Origin: CAZEAC01 sp964510065
GTDB taxonomy: Bacteria > Bdellovibrionota_C > UBA2361 > CAIXSY01
Direction of reading: 5' to 3'
NCBI GenBank assembly: GCA_964510065.1
Contig: CAZEAC010000028.1
Location: 1-54,785 of the forward strand
DNA length: 54,785 nucleotides
Part shown: piece after piece, positions 44,434-51,856 of the stretch
Layout: every line of letters starts with the position of its first letter
How positions within the stretch are numbered: the stretch's first letter is position 1
Notes under the pieces: generated by a model
Databases searched by the model: none
What the model saw: the letters and a program-made list of their open reading frames with translations, nothing else
What the model was told of the DNA's origin: nothing
Made by a program: the position numbers and the translations under genes

Positions 44434-44943
44434 ATGATTACTGAAACTGCACAGCGTCGACTGTTAATGAACACAAACGCTGCCTGGTGTTTTCCGCAGG
44501 CACTTACTGCCGATCCGCACTACCAAGCGGTTTCTTTTCACTACGGCGATCGGACGGCACGACGATCCGGCGTTTTGCTGATTAACCATATTAACGAGGG
44601 GCTCTGCATCCTCAACGCTATCGCCGCCACACAGGCTGCCATGCAGGCTTACTGTCTGCATCCGCTTTTTCAGGGCGATCAGGAGCTTCGCGAGGTAAGA
44701 CCGGAAATGCTTCAGCGGTTCAGTCCTCGCGCGTTGCTCTTGGTGATGGAGTACCGAAGTGTCGCCAATGCTTATCTCTCCGAGAGACAAATAAACAGGA
44801 TTGAAGAAATTCGTCTTAGCCCACTCGAAGAGGTTCAATACATGTTAATTGCCGATAAGATCCAAAATCGAAAAGACTTTGAACGATACCATAAGCCGTT
44901 CCATCCTCGGAGCATCGAGCTCGAGCTCTATTTTAGGAACTGA
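44434..44943 (+). CDS. Hypothetical protein, possibly HD-like
   Basis: 169 residues. The central part VLLINHINEGLCILNAIAATQA and AYCLHPLFQGDQELREV shows His residues at spacings reminiscent of HD-fold proteins, followed by LLVMEYRSVANAYLSERQ. The HD Asp pair is not obvious, so no enzymatic role is assigned. The chosen ATG lacks a strong ribosome site; a TTG nine bases earlier is possible. It follows the TM2 gene by 17 bases. Confidence 0.55.
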   Translation: MITETAQRRLLMNTNAAWCFPQALTADPHYQAVSFHYGDRTARRSGVLLINHINEGLCILNAIAATQAAMQAYCLHPLFQGDQELREVRPEMLQRFSPRALLLVMEYRSVANAYLSERQINRIEEIRLSPLEEVQYMLIADKIQNRKDFERYHKPFHPRSIELELYFRN

Positions 44944-45013
44944 CTGCAAAGGCTTTCGGTGAGCGAAGAATTCTACCCTGAGGCAGTTTTTAGACTCTCA
45001 CGCAAGTAAAATA

Positions 45014-45168
45014 CTAGTACTCTGTTAACGAAATAACTTGTCATTAGTCTCGGTCCCCACTCGGTGCACTCTGTGTCTCTGTGGTTTTTATAAAGAAAAA
45101 CAAACCACAGAGGCTCAGAGGACACCGAGGCAGGGAGAAGTGAGAAGATTTCGTTAACAGAGTACTAG
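45014..45168. repeat. CTAG-bounded palindromic element R6 (MITE-like)
   Basis: About 155 bases with almost perfect edges: left CTAGTACTCTGTTAACGAAA, right TTTCGTTAACAGAGTACTAG. The inner arms are CTCTGTGGTTT/AAACCACAGAG with partly matching CTCGGT..CACTCTGTG sequence. The right CTAG (45165-45168) provides the C of the last sense codon and the TAG stop of the carbamoyltransferase gene on the minus strand. It separates two convergent genes; nothing else is visible in the 221-base gap. Confidence 0.88.
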
Positions 45169-46082
45169 ATCCTCTCAAGGAGCCTAAGAATCACGGCTTT
45201 CTGCGCATCAAGTCGATTCTCCGCTTGCTGGAAAATAATAGACCTCTCTGACTGTACAGCTTCACGCGAGATTTCATAGCCAACATGAATTGGCATATCA
45301 TGCATGACCTTTGCCTTAGTACCCTTCAAGAGTTCGAGATTCACTTGATAGGGCATCATCAACTTTACACGCTGTTCCTTTTCCGCGGCAAACGCTGGGT
45401 TGTCGAAGAATTCCATATCGACCCAGGTATCTGTATAAACATAGTCCGCATTTCTCACGGCGGCGCGTACATCTTTTTCAAAGTGCAGCGTCTTTCTCTG
45501 CAATCCGCGCTGCGTAACTTTTTCAATTTGAGCGCCATCGTTTGCAATTGGTGTTACCAAGACAAGCGTAACTCCACACGCGGCCGTAGCTTCAATCAGA
45601 GAGTTGACTACATTGTTGTGCACACCGATGTAGCAGAGACTTCGTCCTTCGAGCGAGCCGCTATCCATTCGAATAGTAAGAAGGTCTGCTAATGACTGGC
45701 ATGGATGAAAGAGATTACAGCAACCGTTTACTACAGGCACCTCCGATCCACCTGCAATGCGCACGAGGTCATCGTGCTGCTTCATTCGCGCCATAATTAG
45801 CGAGACGTTTCGCGAAAGGTACTTACTTTCGAACTCAAGATCGCTCAGCTGAAAATTGGTACTCATCCAATCGATGTAGATTGCATGCCCGCCCATTTCA
45901 GTCAGCGCCGCTTCGAAGGAAACGCGGGTACGGGTCGAGGTCTTCTGAAAAAGCATCGCGATTGAGCGCCCCGTCATGGCACCGTTAAAATTATGACGAT
46001 GGGTCTTTATATATACCGCGCGCTCGACAAGCTCGCGAATATCCTCATCTTGCCAGTCCTGCCAGGAAAGAAGATGTTTCAT
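45165..46082 (-). CDS. Ornithine carbamoyltransferase-like protein with altered substrate site
   Basis: 305 residues of the carbamoyltransferase family. The carbamoyl-phosphate site is intact: STRTR at 49-53, H126-P-C-Q129 and the VNSLIEA helix. The amino-acid side differs from classic ornithine enzymes: the HCLP loop reads HDMP (261-264), so Asp replaces the catalytic Cys, and the DxWxSMGE loop reads DTWVDMEF, so Asp replaces Ser. The acceptor may not be ornithine, or this is a divergent ArgF clade. I use ATG 46082, two bases after the kinase stop; the GTG at 46121 adds non-conserved residues. It is the last gene of the MNIO operon, and its stop lies in repeat R6. Confidence 0.8.
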   Translation of the reverse strand: MKHLLSWQDWQDEDIRELVERAVYIKTHRHNFNGAMTGRSIAMLFQKTSTRTRVSFEAALTEMGGHAIYIDWMSTNFQLSDLEFESKYLSRNVSLIMARMKQHDDLVRIAGGSEVPVVNGCCNLFHPCQSLADLLTIRMDSGSLEGRSLCYIGVHNNVVNSLIEATAACGVTLVLVTPIANDGAQIEKVTQRGLQRKTLHFEKDVRAAVRNADYVYTDTWVDMEFFDNPAFAAEKEQRVKLMMPYQVNLELLKGTKAKVMHDMPIHVGYEISREAVQSERSIIFQQAENRLDAQKAVILRLLERI

Positions 46083-46084
46083 CT

Positions 46085-47575
46085 TTATCGGTCTAGCTTC
46101 GAATCGAGAATTTGGCGCCACGAGCGATAAATCTCCTGATACTGGCTTTGAAGCGACTTATCCGGTGAAACAGCCGCAAGCCGCTTAAGACCGGAGAATG
46201 CATTCTTGAAATCGGTAAATATTTTTGCGCCTACACCTGCACCGCGAGCCGCGCCCTGCGCACCATCGGTATCAAAGAGCTCAACGGACGCACCAGTAAC
46301 TGCGCTAAAAACTTCACGGAAAAGTGGACTAAGAAACAGATTGGCATGTCCGGCACGTACCGTACTTACTGGAATCCCGATCTCGCGCATGATCTCAAGT
46401 CCATACTGCAGCGAAAATACAATTCCTTCTTGAGCCGCACGAACAAGATGTGCCCGGGTATGCCGATTGAAGTTTATTCCCTCGAAGGATGCTCCAATAT
46501 CGCGATTACCAAGCGAGCGCTCGGCGCCATTGCCATAAGGAAACACATGTAAGCCATCAGCACCTACCGGAACTTTCTCCGCAAGCGCGTTTAAGGAGGT
46601 ATAAGACTCAGCTCCTGAACACTCACGTCGCAACCAACTATAGAGAATGCCGGTACCATTACAACAAAGCAGAGTGCCGTAGCGGGGTGAGTTGTTACCA
46701 TGAGTAACATGCACGAATGTATTGACTCTAGACCGTAGATCGAAGCTAGGCGAGCTCCCAACACCATACACCACTCCCGACGTTCCGGCGGTTGTCGCAA
46801 ATTCTCCGGGATTGAGAACATTCAGCGAAAACGCATTGTTCGGTTGATCCCCCGCTCTATAACTTACCGGAGTGCCCGGCGGAATTCCCAACTCACTCGC
46901 CGCATCCGAGATAACCTGCCCCTGCACACTGAAAGTTGGATGCACGGTGGGAAGCAAATCGGGACTAATGTCATAAGCATCGAGTACGGAGGTTGCTGGC
47001 TCATTCTTAGTGAAGCTCCAGAGAATCCCTTCTGAAAGGCCCGAAGGGGTTGTGCAGACTTCGCCAGTCAATTTAAGCGCGATATAGTCTCCGGGAAGCA
47101 TAAACTTCCAGATCCGTTTATATACATCAGGTTCATTTTCCTGAACCCAACGAAGCTTCGAGGCAGTAAAATTGCCCGGCGAATTGAGAAGTTCGGAGAG
47201 CGCTCGCTTTTCTCCTATTTTTTTCAAACCCTTCTCACCAATTTCAACCGCACGGCTGTCGCACCAGATTATCGACGGCCGAAGTACGCGTCGATCGCGG
47301 TCGATGCAGACAAGCCCGTGCATCTGATAAGAGATTCCTATAGCGCGCACTGATGCGAGAGCTTTGGCCGATTGCGTAGCAATGATTCGGGTGGCTTTTA
47401 GCAAATGCTCCCACCAAAGCTCGGGGTCCTGCTCTGCCCAGCCCGGACGAAGTGCCGTTATTGCAAGTTCCGTGTCTGGAGATGACGCCGACGCAATCAA
47501 GCTCCCGTCTCTCGCATCAAGGAGCGACGCTTTTATCGATGAGCTTCCGATATCGAAGCCTAATACAGTATCCAT
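46085..47575 (-). CDS. xylB: FGGY sugar kinase, xylulokinase-like
   Basis: 496 residues. The N-terminal phosphate loop is FDIGSSSIKASLLD, the substrate motif is QMHG (84-87), IIWCDSR follows, the catalytic-Asp segment is YRAGDQPNNAFSLN, and the adenosine region is near GGGxx-like RAGHANLFLSP. The MHG motif and length favour D-xylulose phosphorylation, but related pentoses are possible. It starts 11 bases after the MNIO partner gene and is followed two bases later by the carbamoyltransferase, so it is carried on the MNIO operon transcript. No xylose isomerase or sugar transporter is present. Confidence 0.85.
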   Translation of the reverse strand: MDTVLGFDIGSSSIKASLLDARDGSLIASASSPDTELAITALRPGWAEQDPELWWEHLLKATRIIATQSAKALASVRAIGISYQMHGLVCIDRDRRVLRPSIIWCDSRAVEIGEKGLKKIGEKRALSELLNSPGNFTASKLRWVQENEPDVYKRIWKFMLPGDYIALKLTGEVCTTPSGLSEGILWSFTKNEPATSVLDAYDISPDLLPTVHPTFSVQGQVISDAASELGIPPGTPVSYRAGDQPNNAFSLNVLNPGEFATTAGTSGVVYGVGSSPSFDLRSRVNTFVHVTHGNNSPRYGTLLCCNGTGILYSWLRRECSGAESYTSLNALAEKVPVGADGLHVFPYGNGAERSLGNRDIGASFEGINFNRHTRAHLVRAAQEGIVFSLQYGLEIMREIGIPVSTVRAGHANLFLSPLFREVFSAVTGASVELFDTDGAQGAARGAGVGAKIFTDFKNAFSGLKRLAAVSPDKSLQSQYQEIYRSWRQILDSKLDR

Positions 47576-47586
47576 GCTGCAGTTCT

Positions 47587-48474
47587 CTAATGAATGACAA
47601 CAACTACGCCGTCATCCATTAAACCAAGAATGAGGGTAATAAATCCAGTGAAAAGTTCCTGTTCGGAGGGTAGTGTCGGATTTAAGGCGGCGAAGACCAA
47701 CGCTAACTCCTCAAGCGTACGCGACTCCGAAGGACCGATAGAATTCAGAAATTCGAAAAGCTGCGCCGATAGCTCGCGCCAACGAAGCCGATTGTGCGAG
47801 TTTCGCGACACCACCGAATATTGTGGCCTCCGCTCAAGCACAGCCGGAAAGAAATCATCGCGGTAATAGCTTTGCAGCTCGCCGATTACATTGTGATCAA
47901 AGCGGACAAACGCATAGGGTGGATTAAGTTTGAACCTTAATGCCATGAGCTCAGCCACTGTAAGCTTTGATAGCGAATCGCGAGACGACAGAACTTGCTC
48001 ATGTCGAGCCTCCGCTAGCCTGCGGATTTTCATTGAGAAGAGTTCGAATTTCATGATATCGAGAATCTCCGGCGCCTCTCTCACAATCTCCGGGCGATGC
48101 TCTTGGATATAGCGCACAAGCCCCTCGGCAAGCACCACAGTCGCGTTACCATGCCAGGGGCATTTTCTGTTAAGATCTTTTGTAAACTCAAAAAGATCGA
48201 ATGGCGTCCCGTAACACTTTTTCCACTGAGACTTAAGCAGTGCGATGGTTCCCGAGAAAAGATCGCGCAAAATATTTTTTTCGCCGTTAAAGATAGTCGA
48301 GGTATACGTCCTTATTTTCTGCGGTACAATCTTAGCGAGATCTTCTATCTCTAATGGCGAAAGTGCGGGAAACCGTTCGCGATATTCCGCTCGTCTTCCA
48401 AACTCGTCTTCGGGAATGCGATCAGTCTCAAGGATGAGCTCTCGAACCGCCGATAATACTGCTGCGAGCGCCAT
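47587..48474 (-). CDS. MNIO partner protein (DUF2063/HvfC-like role)
   Basis: 295 residues, no signal peptide. The N-terminal half has the layout of MNIO partner proteins (Y..I..G..N.LRDLF, WHGNATVVLAEGLVRYIQEH). In characterised systems such partners present the precursor peptide to the DUF692 enzyme. The C-terminal half is mostly helical and ends in a hydrophobic stretch (LILGLMDDGVVVVIH). Its ATG overlaps the MNIO stop by one base (TAATG), so stoichiometric, coupled synthesis is expected. The similarity to DUF2063 is by pattern only; the role comes mainly from position. Confidence 0.65.
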   Translation of the reverse strand: MALAAVLSAVRELILETDRIPEDEFGRRAEYRERFPALSPLEIEDLAKIVPQKIRTYTSTIFNGEKNILRDLFSGTIALLKSQWKKCYGTPFDLFEFTKDLNRKCPWHGNATVVLAEGLVRYIQEHRPEIVREAPEILDIMKFELFSMKIRRLAEARHEQVLSSRDSLSKLTVAELMALRFKLNPPYAFVRFDHNVIGELQSYYRDDFFPAVLERRPQYSVVSRNSHNRLRWRELSAQLFEFLNSIGPSESRTLEELALVFAALNPTLPSEQELFTGFITLILGLMDDGVVVVIH

Positions 48475-49316
48475 TATGCTGCCATCTTAGTTACTTCGCT
48501 AATTACCTGGTCAGCCATCTGAGTTTCAACAAGTAACCTTTCTGCCGATGGCAATTGATTGTCCCATTCAACAAGCACCGAGCTTGGCCCAGTGAGCTTT
48601 ATTGTTTCCTTAAAAAGCGTCCAAACTTCAGGCGGTACCGGAGCATCATGGCTGTCGATAATTGTGCCATCGCTGTCCGCCTCCCAACCAGCAAGATGCA
48701 TCTGGCCAACTCGTTCAAGTGGTAATGACTTGATAAACTCAAGAGCGTCATAACCATGAAATTTCGAGTTGAGATACGCATTGGTCACGTCGAGAAGTAA
48801 GCCGCAATTGGCTCCCTCGAGCACTGCGGTAATAAACTCGCTTTCGTTCATCTCGCGATCGGAAATGGTCATGTAACGCGTTACGTTTTCAACGAGAAAG
48901 GGTCGCTCGAGGACGTCTTGAATTATCTTAAGTCGTGAAACCACATTGTCGACGCACTCTTGCGTGAAAGGGAGAGGAATAAGTTCATTGAGATTGGTGT
49001 GGTCAACCATTGTAAAGCAGAGATGATCCGAGGCCCAAGGGCTTTTGACCTTATCCAGGAAGCTCTTCAAATTTTTTAAATAGTCCATGTCGAGCGGATC
49101 AGTCGAGCCAATCGACATACATACACCGTGACCGATAATTCTATAATGTTTTGAGATCTCCTCGAATAGCTCACGAACTCGTCCACCAAATCCCATGAAA
49201 TTTTCAGTAATAATTTCAAACCACCGAAAAGGCGGACGTTTCTCCAGAATTTCGTCAAAGTGCTCATTCCGCAGCCCCGCGCCGCCACCAAGCCAGGGAA
49301 GGTCAAAATTTTTCAT
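48474..49316 (-). CDS. Multinuclear non-heme iron oxidase (MNIO, DUF692), RiPP-modifying
   Basis: 280 residues, TIM-barrel enzyme of the family that includes MbnB, TglH and the bufferin/HvfB enzymes, which modify Cys residues of ribosomal peptides using iron and O2. Candidate metal ligands line up: H63 (IIGHGVC), H98 (ASDHLCF), E143 (VENVTR), D176 (LLLDVTNAY), H207 (QMHLAGWE), D221 and H223 (DSHDAPVP), and E250 (VLVEWD). The N-terminus GGGAGLRNEHFDEIL is family-typical. The ATG at 49316 lacks a clear ribosome site and lies 28 bases beyond the T run of a terminator-like hairpin. The substrate is very probably the Cys-rich protein encoded just upstream. Confidence 0.92.
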   Translation of the reverse strand: MKNFDLPWLGGGAGLRNEHFDEILEKRPPFRWFEIITENFMGFGGRVRELFEEISKHYRIIGHGVCMSIGSTDPLDMDYLKNLKSFLDKVKSPWASDHLCFTMVDHTNLNELIPLPFTQECVDNVVSRLKIIQDVLERPFLVENVTRYMTISDREMNESEFITAVLEGANCGLLLDVTNAYLNSKFHGYDALEFIKSLPLERVGQMHLAGWEADSDGTIIDSHDAPVPPEVWTLFKETIKLTGPSSVLVEWDNQLPSAERLLVETQMADQVISEVTKMAA

Positions 49317-49343
49317 GGCACACTTTTACAAATTCGCGAAAAG

Positions 49344-49377
49344 AAAAAAGGGGCGGCACGCAACTCGCGCACCGCCC
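49344..49377 (-). terminator. Terminator-like attenuator between precursor and MNIO genes
   Basis: Read on the minus strand, an 11-pair stem (49377-49367 with 49361-49351) has a five-base loop and is followed after one base by six T. The two non-Watson-Crick positions are G-U pairs only in the minus-strand RNA (they would be A-C in the other), which fixes the orientation. It lies 21 bases after the precursor stop. Partial termination here would give abundant precursor and little enzyme from one promoter. Confidence 0.9.
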
Positions 49378-49398
49378 TTGCACTAGCAGACCACAAAA

Positions 49399-49686
49399 TC
49401 AGTGTGAGTGCCCTTCATGCCCATCGTGTCCGTCATGCTCACCCTGCTCTTCCTGCTTATCGCCTGAGCATTTCTTTTCACCTGAGCATTTTTTCTCAGA
49501 GTCTGTAGCATCCTTTTTCTTTTCGCCGCCACAGCCTTTCTCGCCAGAGCAGCCGCTCTCGCCTGCGGGTGTGCCGCCATGTTCATCCGCGCTCGCGCTG
49601 ATTGGGGCGACAAGAAATCCCCCTGCTGCGATAGTCCCGACAACCGCCGTCGTAAGCGAAGTAAAAAGCTTCTTTTTGCTATTCAT
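49399..49686 (-). CDS. Secreted Cys/His-rich MNIO precursor (bufferin-like)
   Basis: 95 residues. The Sec signal peptide (basic start, hydrophobic core 10-29) has a likely cut after ISASA, before D34. The mature part has four Cys (46, 52, 67, 73), each in an ExxC[SG]G context: ESGCSG, EKGCGG, EKKCSG, EKKCSG. They form two pairs with six-residue spacing, an internal duplication. The C-terminus is HDGHDGHEGHSH, a metal-binding type His tail. The closest known type is the EGKCG-repeat precursors (HvfA, bufferins), whose Cys become oxazolone or related groups and bind copper. GGAGAG precedes the ATG by six bases. MNIO and partner follow on the same strand after a hairpin. Copper buffering is inference. 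Confidence 0.88.
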   Translation of the reverse strand: MNSKKKLFTSLTTAVVGTIAAGGFLVAPISASADEHGGTPAGESGCSGEKGCGGEKKKDATDSEKKCSGEKKCSGDKQEEQGEHDGHDGHEGHSH

Positions 49687-49841
49687 GAAATACTCTCCAA
49701 ACGGTCAAAATTAAACTACTGTTTCAATCCACAGAACTGCTCATGGAATGTAGGCTATTCAATATGCGAACTTCTTCCGCTCCACAAGCGAATTTTGTAT
49801 CGAGAATATGTCGAAGCGAGGGCAATAATTGTTACAGAAAA

Positions 49842-49981
49842 GTAATTACTCATTAACCCCGGGTATTCTTTCCCTCACTCTGTGACCTCTGTGTCTCTGT
49901 GGTTTAAATACTTTAAAGACCACAGAGTCACAGAGGTCACAGTGTGGCGAAAAAAGCCACCCACACTTAATGAGTAGTTAC
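49842..49981. repeat. Palindromic element R7 (subfamily 2) with TTAATGAGTAGTTAC ends
   Basis: Terminal repeats GTAATTACTCATTAA (49842-49856) and TTAATGAGTAGTTAC (49967-49981) match as complements at 14 of 15 positions. The inner arms hold CACTCTGTGACCTCTGTG...CTCTGTGG and their complement around an AT-rich loop. The ends differ from the CTAG-bounded copies, but the core is the same. It lies in the gap (49687-49992) between the M42 peptidase gene and the precursor gene; the part nearest the precursor (49687-49841) must hold the precursor promoter, which I could not identify. Confidence 0.85.
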
Positions 49982-49992
49982 CGCTGACAACG

Positions 49993-51063
49993 CTAACGTG
50001 GAATAAAGCTGGTCTTTTTCGATATTGCCTGGGTAAACCCGGCCAATAGCTTTGCCGAGGCCTCTAAATCCTTAAGGCTGCAAACCTCAATCTGAGTATG
50101 CATATAGCGATTTGGGATCCCGATGCTTCCTGCCGCAACTCCAGCCCTACTGACCTGAATTGCATTGGCGTCATTTCCTAGCAATCTCGACTCGGGCGAG
50201 GGTTGGTGCGGAATTTTCCCTTTTTTCGCCACATCAAAAAGGAGCTGCTCAACCACTGGGTTTACATTTGGCCCTCGACAAATCGCCGGCCCCGAGCCGA
50301 GCTTACATGGTACAGCTTTGCTATTTTCTGCCGCCGGATTATCGGATGAAAAGGTTACATCGATCGCAATTCCAACTTCGGGATCTATACCGTATGCAGA
50401 GGTCTTGGCACCACGAAGTCCGACTTCTTCTTGGACGGTACTCACTGCGTAAAGCGCAACTTCCAGCTTCTTCTTCGATTCTGCAACAAGGCGAAGCGCC
50501 TCCATCGCAACAAAGAGTCCGACTTTATCATCGAGGCCTGGAGCACAAATCAGATCATCACTGAGCTCAAAGCTTTCGAGGTAAAACGTTGCAGGATCGC
50601 CGATGGTAATCTTCTTTTCCGCTTCTTTTTGATCCTTGGCGCCGATATCAATCCAGCACTTCTCGGTATCGAGTTTCATCTTGTCTCGCTCTTCGCTGCT
50701 TTGCTGATGAATAGGCTTTCGTCCAAAGACTCCCTGAACCGGGCCCTTTTTCGCGTGTATCGTCACACGTGCACCAGGAAGCACTCCAGCATCGATCCCT
50801 CCAATTGACGAGACATACACGAAGCCATCTTTGGCAATGTGCTTCACCATAAAACCAATCTGGTCGCAGTGCCCGGCAAGCATAACCTTGCGCGTCGCTT
50901 TTGTATTTACTCCGACAATTACATTTCCGTGGAGATCCGTCTCGACACTGTCAGCATATTTCGCCATGCGATCGCGAACGATGCGTTGTACCGGCTGCTC
51001 GAAACCTGTTGGCGACGGAGTTGCGAGCACGTCATAGAGAAATTTTTTTGATTCTTTCTGCAT
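49993..51063 (-). CDS. M42-family aminopeptidase
   Basis: 356 residues, tetrahedral-aminopeptidase family (FrvX/endoglucanase M). Metal ligands and catalytic residues are visible: AGHCDQIGFMV (H65, D67), CAPGLDDKVG (bridging Asp), VQEEVGLRGA (catalytic Glu pair), AIDVTFSSD and a late His region (YMHTQIEVCS). The usual HxDE reads HCDQ, a small change after the ligand Asp. The enzyme removes N-terminal residues from peptides in the cytoplasm. It starts ten bases after the ABC permease gene. Confidence 0.92.
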   Translation of the reverse strand: MQKESKKFLYDVLATPSPTGFEQPVQRIVRDRMAKYADSVETDLHGNVIVGVNTKATRKVMLAGHCDQIGFMVKHIAKDGFVYVSSIGGIDAGVLPGARVTIHAKKGPVQGVFGRKPIHQQSSEERDKMKLDTEKCWIDIGAKDQKEAEKKITIGDPATFYLESFELSDDLICAPGLDDKVGLFVAMEALRLVAESKKKLEVALYAVSTVQEEVGLRGAKTSAYGIDPEVGIAIDVTFSSDNPAAENSKAVPCKLGSGPAICRGPNVNPVVEQLLFDVAKKGKIPHQPSPESRLLGNDANAIQVSRAGVAAGSIGIPNRYMHTQIEVCSLKDLEASAKLLAGFTQAISKKTSFIPR

Positions 51064-51073
51064 ATTTCATTCC

Positions 51074-51850
51074 TTAATTAAATTCTCGTCGTGCGAATAG
51101 CAGCTGCGCCGCAAGCAAAAGCACTATCGCATACCCGAACACATAACAGCTACACCATGCAACTGTCGAAATTGAAGCCACACGGCCATACACCAAATCA
51201 TTTGCCATATTCAGCAGGTCGAAATTCGGCACGGCCCAATAAAGTGCGCGAAGAAATCTTGCCAAACTTCCACTCACCTGGCCTTCTTCGATAAAAAAAA
51301 CCAGATAGCTTGTCGACCGACCAGCAAGAAACACTCCAAAAGTAAAAAGCCCACTCAATAGTGGAGTAACTACCACGCTCGAAAACATCATCGCCAATGC
51401 GCAGACCAGCACAAGCTCAAGGGCAACGAAAAAGTACCCGACGAACATTAGAGCGTCGAACTCCGGCTCGAACATAAATAGAAAAATGCTTAGAGCGCCG
51501 CCCATACAAACTAACATCATGAGCGCGGTTGAAAGCATTCCCAAATATTTGCCCCAGAGAAACACACCACGCGATACCGGTTTGGCAAGGAGGTTGTAAA
51601 TCGTCTTCTTAGAGAGCTCTTTGGCAAGAAGCGCTGAACCAGATATCACCGAGAATCCGACTAGGCAGATAGAAATGCTAAAGAGACCGAAGTCCTTAAT
51701 AACCTTTGCCTGGTCGCCAATCGTCACCGTTCCAAAAAGCGCGGCAACAAGCACCAATGCCGCCGAGAAGAAAAGGGCGACATAGAGGACTTTGCTCCGC
51801 ACGAGTTCGCGAAAAGTCGTAATGGCAATTGCGAAGACCTGTCTCAGCAT
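51074..51850 (-). CDS. ABC-2-type permease
   Basis: 258 residues with about six membrane helices. The N-terminus is AIAITTFRELVRSKVLYVALFF, typical of ABC-2 permeases, and the helix-loop with ELSKKTIYNLLAKPVSRG marks the ATPase-contacting elbow. The partner is the ATPase encoded six bases upstream. The substrate of the exporter is unknown. Confidence 0.88.
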   Translation of the reverse strand: MLRQVFAIAITTFRELVRSKVLYVALFFSAALVLVAALFGTVTIGDQAKVIKDFGLFSISICLVGFSVISGSALLAKELSKKTIYNLLAKPVSRGVFLWGKYLGMLSTALMMLVCMGGALSIFLFMFEPEFDALMFVGYFFVALELVLVCALAMMFSSVVVTPLLSGLFTFGVFLAGRSTSYLVFFIEEGQVSGSLARFLRALYWAVPNFDLLNMANDLVYGRVASISTVAWCSCYVFGYAIVLLLAAQLLFARREFN

Positions 51851-51856
51851 CGTGAA

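Noticed and set aside
46083..46121. GTG start 39 bases upstream for the carbamoyltransferase
   Set aside because: It overlaps the kinase gene and adds residues not seen in the family; ATG 46082 fits the family start.
1699..49981. Dispersed CACAGAG palindromes as a CRISPR array
   Set aside because: Copies are single or at most paired, kilobases apart, with no spacers of even length and no cas genes.
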